Assembly: GCF_000253255.1 (NCBI RefSeq)
Contig: NC_015583.1
Coordinates: 434,001 to 498,000, forward strand
DNA length: 64,000 nt
Direction of reading: 5' to 3'
From: Novosphingobium sp. PP1Y
GTDB lineage: Bacteria > Pseudomonadota > Alphaproteobacteria > Sphingomonadales > Sphingomonadaceae
Made by a program: the position numbers and the translations under genes. The notes beneath the pieces are model-generated. The model saw only the letters and a program-made list of their open reading frames with translations, made no database searches and was not told the origin of the DNA. This document shows, in pieces, positions 61,979 through 64,000 of this stretch. Every line of letters begins with the position of its first letter. Position 1 is the first letter of the stretch.

Positions 61979-62074
61979 ATGGACGAAAATGAGGGCAGAG
62001 GAATGAACTGGCTGGAAGTTCACGATTATCGTGAAGGCAATGTGCACGCGTTCTACCCCGAAGAGGGGATGTGA
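61979..62074 (+). CDS. Possible 31-residue small ORF before the kinase gene
   Basis: The frame reads MDENEGRGMNWLEVHDYREG and ends HAFYPEEGM, and its stop overlaps the kinase start region. Polar, acidic composition and the tight overlap suggest a leader or coupling peptide. There is no clear ribosome site, so it may be chance. Confidence 0.25.
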   Translation: MDENEGRGMNWLEVHDYREGNVHAFYPEEGM

Positions 62075-63207
62075 TCGTGAACTGCGACAGCAATCGGAAT
62101 CAGCACTTCGAGATCGAAGCCCTTCGCGCAGAACGCGACGAACTCAAGCAAATTTTCAATGACTTGCAAGCCAGCATCGGCCTCATGCCTATCCGTGACG
62201 TCAGTTTTCATCCCGAAAGTGCACGGCTTTCATTTCTTAATGCGTCGGCCCAGACCGCCCATCGATCCAGCCACCTGCAGATCCATCCGGACGACTGCGA
62301 GTTATTGAAGGCCCATTCGGCAAGCGATCATGCCTCAGTCGAATTACGTCTCGCAACTCAAGGCCTGGCAAGCTTCATACTCGTATTGCGCAAGAATACC
62401 GGGAACGCGCGCTGGGCTTCGGGCCTTCTGGCGAACATCAGGGAACCACGCCACCTGATCGAAGCGGTCTCTGCGAAGAGCAGGCTTGCCGACCTTGGTG
62501 AGCGAACATCAGCCATCGTTCACGAGATACGCCAGCCGCTGTTCACGATCGCCATGGCCAACGAAAACTTGCGGCTCATGCTGGACACTCCCGGCGCCTT
62601 GAAATCGCGAATGCAAAAGTCTGTCGCGAGGATCGCCGACCAGGTTGCCCGAGCCCAGAACATTGTCCAGCGGACACTCTCCTACGTCTCGACAAACGGT
62701 GCAGAGTCGCAATTCACCGACCTGCCCCTGACGCTTGCAAACACCGTTGAATTCCTCGACTCGTTCTTTGAATCCGACAGCATTCAGGTGCGGCTCGATA
62801 TCCCCCACGAAACGGCAATGGTAGCCCTCGAACAGCTCGAAGTGGAGCAACTCTTCGTCAATGTATTGCGAAATGCGGCCGACAGCATTCGCAAGCGGCG
62901 CCAGGCCGGTTGGGAAGGCGAAGGAGAGATTGCAATCAGCGCCAAGATCCGTGACGATCAAGTACTTTGCGAAGTTGCCGACAATGGAGCGGGCCTGCTC
63001 CGCAGAGAGGCAAGCCGTTGCTTCGAACGCTTTTACACAACTCGCAAGGAAAGCGGTACGGGTCTTGGCCTCTACATCTGTGAGCAATTCGTCGCCAAGG
63101 CAGGGGGCAAGATAGAGCTGTCACCGCGCGAGGTCGGCGGCGCCAGAATTGAGATCCGACTCCCCCTCATCGCCGGGTCAGATATCGTCGCGAGCGAGCC
63201 GGATTAG
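62071..63207 (+). CDS. Soluble histidine kinase
   Basis: About 378 residues: an N-terminal coiled segment (FEIEALRAERDELKQIFNDL), a PAS-like sensor region to about 135, an H-box (LADLGERTSAIVHEIRQPLF, phospho-His in VHEIRQP) and an ATPase domain with N box (VNVLRNAADSIRKRR), G1 (CEVADNGAGL) and G2 (SGTGLGLYICEQFV). No membrane segment is seen, so it is cytoplasmic. GTG codons at 62071 and 62077 are both possible; GAGGGG suits the second. It is likely the partner of the receiver protein upstream. Confidence 0.88.
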   Translation: MIVNCDSNRNQHFEIEALRAERDELKQIFNDLQASIGLMPIRDVSFHPESARLSFLNASAQTAHRSSHLQIHPDDCELLKAHSASDHASVELRLATQGLASFILVLRKNTGNARWASGLLANIREPRHLIEAVSAKSRLADLGERTSAIVHEIRQPLFTIAMANENLRLMLDTPGALKSRMQKSVARIADQVARAQNIVQRTLSYVSTNGAESQFTDLPLTLANTVEFLDSFFESDSIQVRLDIPHETAMVALEQLEVEQLFVNVLRNAADSIRKRRQAGWEGEGEIAISAKIRDDQVLCEVADNGAGLLRREASRCFERFYTTRKESGTGLGLYICEQFVAKAGGKIELSPREVGGARIEIRLPLIAGSDIVASEPD

Positions 63208-63996
63208 ATACTGAGTCGTATCCCGGCCCCTCCCCAGGCATCTGAAATCGCCGTTAATCTCGAAGGCAATTTGCTCGACAAGCCACAATGTGGCGTGGTC
63301 CAGCGATTTCTTCGCCAAGGACATTCCAGCCTCGTCGACACACTGCACCCGGATGATGACGTGTGCAGGGCTCATTTCCGCGCTCAGGACGACCGCGCCG
63401 GACTTGCGCTCTCCCCCCGCCTTCCCGAATGCCCCAAATGCGCTGAGCAGGGCTGCCACCGCCATGATTTCCAACGCGTGGTGCTGCCCCGGGACCAAGT
63501 GATCCAGCGCATTGCCCCTCAGCGTGACCTGTACATCGTGATGGTAGACGTTGGATTTCGTTCCGGCGACGGCCCGTTCCAAAGCGCTGCGCACGTTTAG
63601 CTGTCCCTGCGCGGGATTTCCCTCACGCCCGAACCACCGGAACAGGTTGAGAATGGCGGCAGTGCCTTCGGTATGATCGGATATGCGGCGAATACGCTCA
63701 AGCAATTGGGTCCGCTCGGGATCGGCAATATCGAGATGTTCGACGATATAGCTCAGGTTGCCATTGGCCATCGAAATTACATTGAGCGGCTGCGAGAGGT
63801 CATGCAGCATCCCGCTTGTAATGCGGCCCAACAAAAGGTCTCGCGTGACCACCATGAGGCCGTCCTCACCCCAAGCCAGTACACGTGCATCGAGCATCGC
63901 CAGGTGACGCGCCAGGCCTGCTCCGATGAATGCCGCGCAAAACGCGCCGACCAGCATCGCTGTCACGCCCGCAATGCCTGGCAAGAGTAAATTCAA
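63178..63996 (-). CDS. Membrane-linked histidine kinase-like protein, may extend past the window
   Basis: The 272 residues seen start with a hydrophobic pair of segments (LLLPGIAGVTAMLVGAFCAA), then an H-box (GRITSGMLHDLSQPLNVISM) and a weak ATPase-like domain. The typical N and G boxes are not obvious (VECVDEAG-like region, LVEQIAFEINGDF). It may be a degenerate kinase or phosphotransferase. It overlaps the convergent kinase gene by 30 bp. The start lies 4 bp from the window end, so more N-terminal sequence may exist. Confidence 0.7.
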   Translation of the reverse strand: MNLLLPGIAGVTAMLVGAFCAAFIGAGLARHLAMLDARVLAWGEDGLMVVTRDLLLGRITSGMLHDLSQPLNVISMANGNLSYIVEHLDIADPERTQLLERIRRISDHTEGTAAILNLFRWFGREGNPAQGQLNVRSALERAVAGTKSNVYHHDVQVTLRGNALDHLVPGQHHALEIMAVAALLSAFGAFGKAGGERKSGAVVLSAEMSPAHVIIRVQCVDEAGMSLAKKSLDHATLWLVEQIAFEINGDFRCLGRGRDTTQYLIRLARDDI

Positions 63997-64000
63997 CGAA

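Noticed and set aside
1..64000. rRNA, tRNA or phage genes
   Set aside because: No conserved rRNA segments, tRNA cloverleaf with CCA-type ends, integrases or phage structural genes were recognised by eye; small RNAs cannot be excluded without a covariance search.

Overview
The window looks like chromosome or megaplasmid DNA of a sphingomonad (Novosphingobium/Sphingobium-like Alphaproteobacteria). It is GC-rich, carries three TonB-dependent receptors with the usual sphingomonad IIVTAQRR/IIVTAQKR plug start, has a mannonate dehydratase whose catalytic residues fall at the same positions as in the Novosphingobium ManD family, and has many short ATGA/TGATG gene overlaps. No rRNA, tRNA, CRISPR array or intact insertion sequence was seen.

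Layout. (1) 1-3703: an aromatic ring-cleavage module on the minus strand (FAD monooxygenase, extradiol dioxygenase, C-C hydrolase, start of a cyclase). It is divergent from (2) 4368-6173, a two-subunit C-glycoside deglycosidase-like pair interrupted by a decayed esterase. (3) 6316-14480: a 3-keto-glycoside type set (GMC oxidoreductase with its small subunit, TIM-barrel isomerase, Gfo/Idh/MocA oxidoreductase, two MFS transporters, a frameshifted TetR). (4) 14700-18832: a copper operon (copA, copB) with a CnrYXH-like sigma/anti-sigma module. (5) 19075-30885: TonB receptor plus metallo-hydrolase, NodD-like LysR, FadR-type GntR, a second TonB receptor, and a sulfatase divergent from a type-B carboxylesterase. 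(6) 30931-39848: one minus-strand operon in which a TonB receptor and an exported GH1 glycosidase are followed by a second, apparently identical copy of the aromatic module, here complete with cyclase and FAH-family hydrolase. (7) 40002-50214: a second NodD-like LysR and a full glucuronide/hexuronate pathway (GH2 glycosidase, hexuronate MFS, KDG kinase, mannonate dehydratase, uronate isomerase, fructuronate reductase). (8) 50806-63996: surface and signalling genes, namely an autotransporter-type barrel, a frameshifted ParB-like gene, a 2.9-kb tandem-like duplication carrying a collagen-like lipoprotein and an EAL-like gene, and a response regulator with two histidine kinases.

How it fits together. 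The inferred theme is use of plant phenolic conjugates. C-glycosides would be oxidised by the GMC enzyme and split by the deglycosidase. O-glycosides would be split by GH1, glucuronides by GH2, and sulfates and esters by the sulfatase and carboxylesterase. Hexuronates would run through UxaC, UxuB, ManD and KdgK toward the Entner-Doudoroff pathway, and freed aglycones would enter the aromatic module. The same aromatic module sits behind both the C-glycoside and the O-glycoside systems, 32.3 kb apart in direct orientation. FadR/UxuR-like boxes (TGGTnnnACCA and near variants) occur before several of these operons and suggest one shared regulator. Functions are read from motifs and gene context; substrates are inferred.
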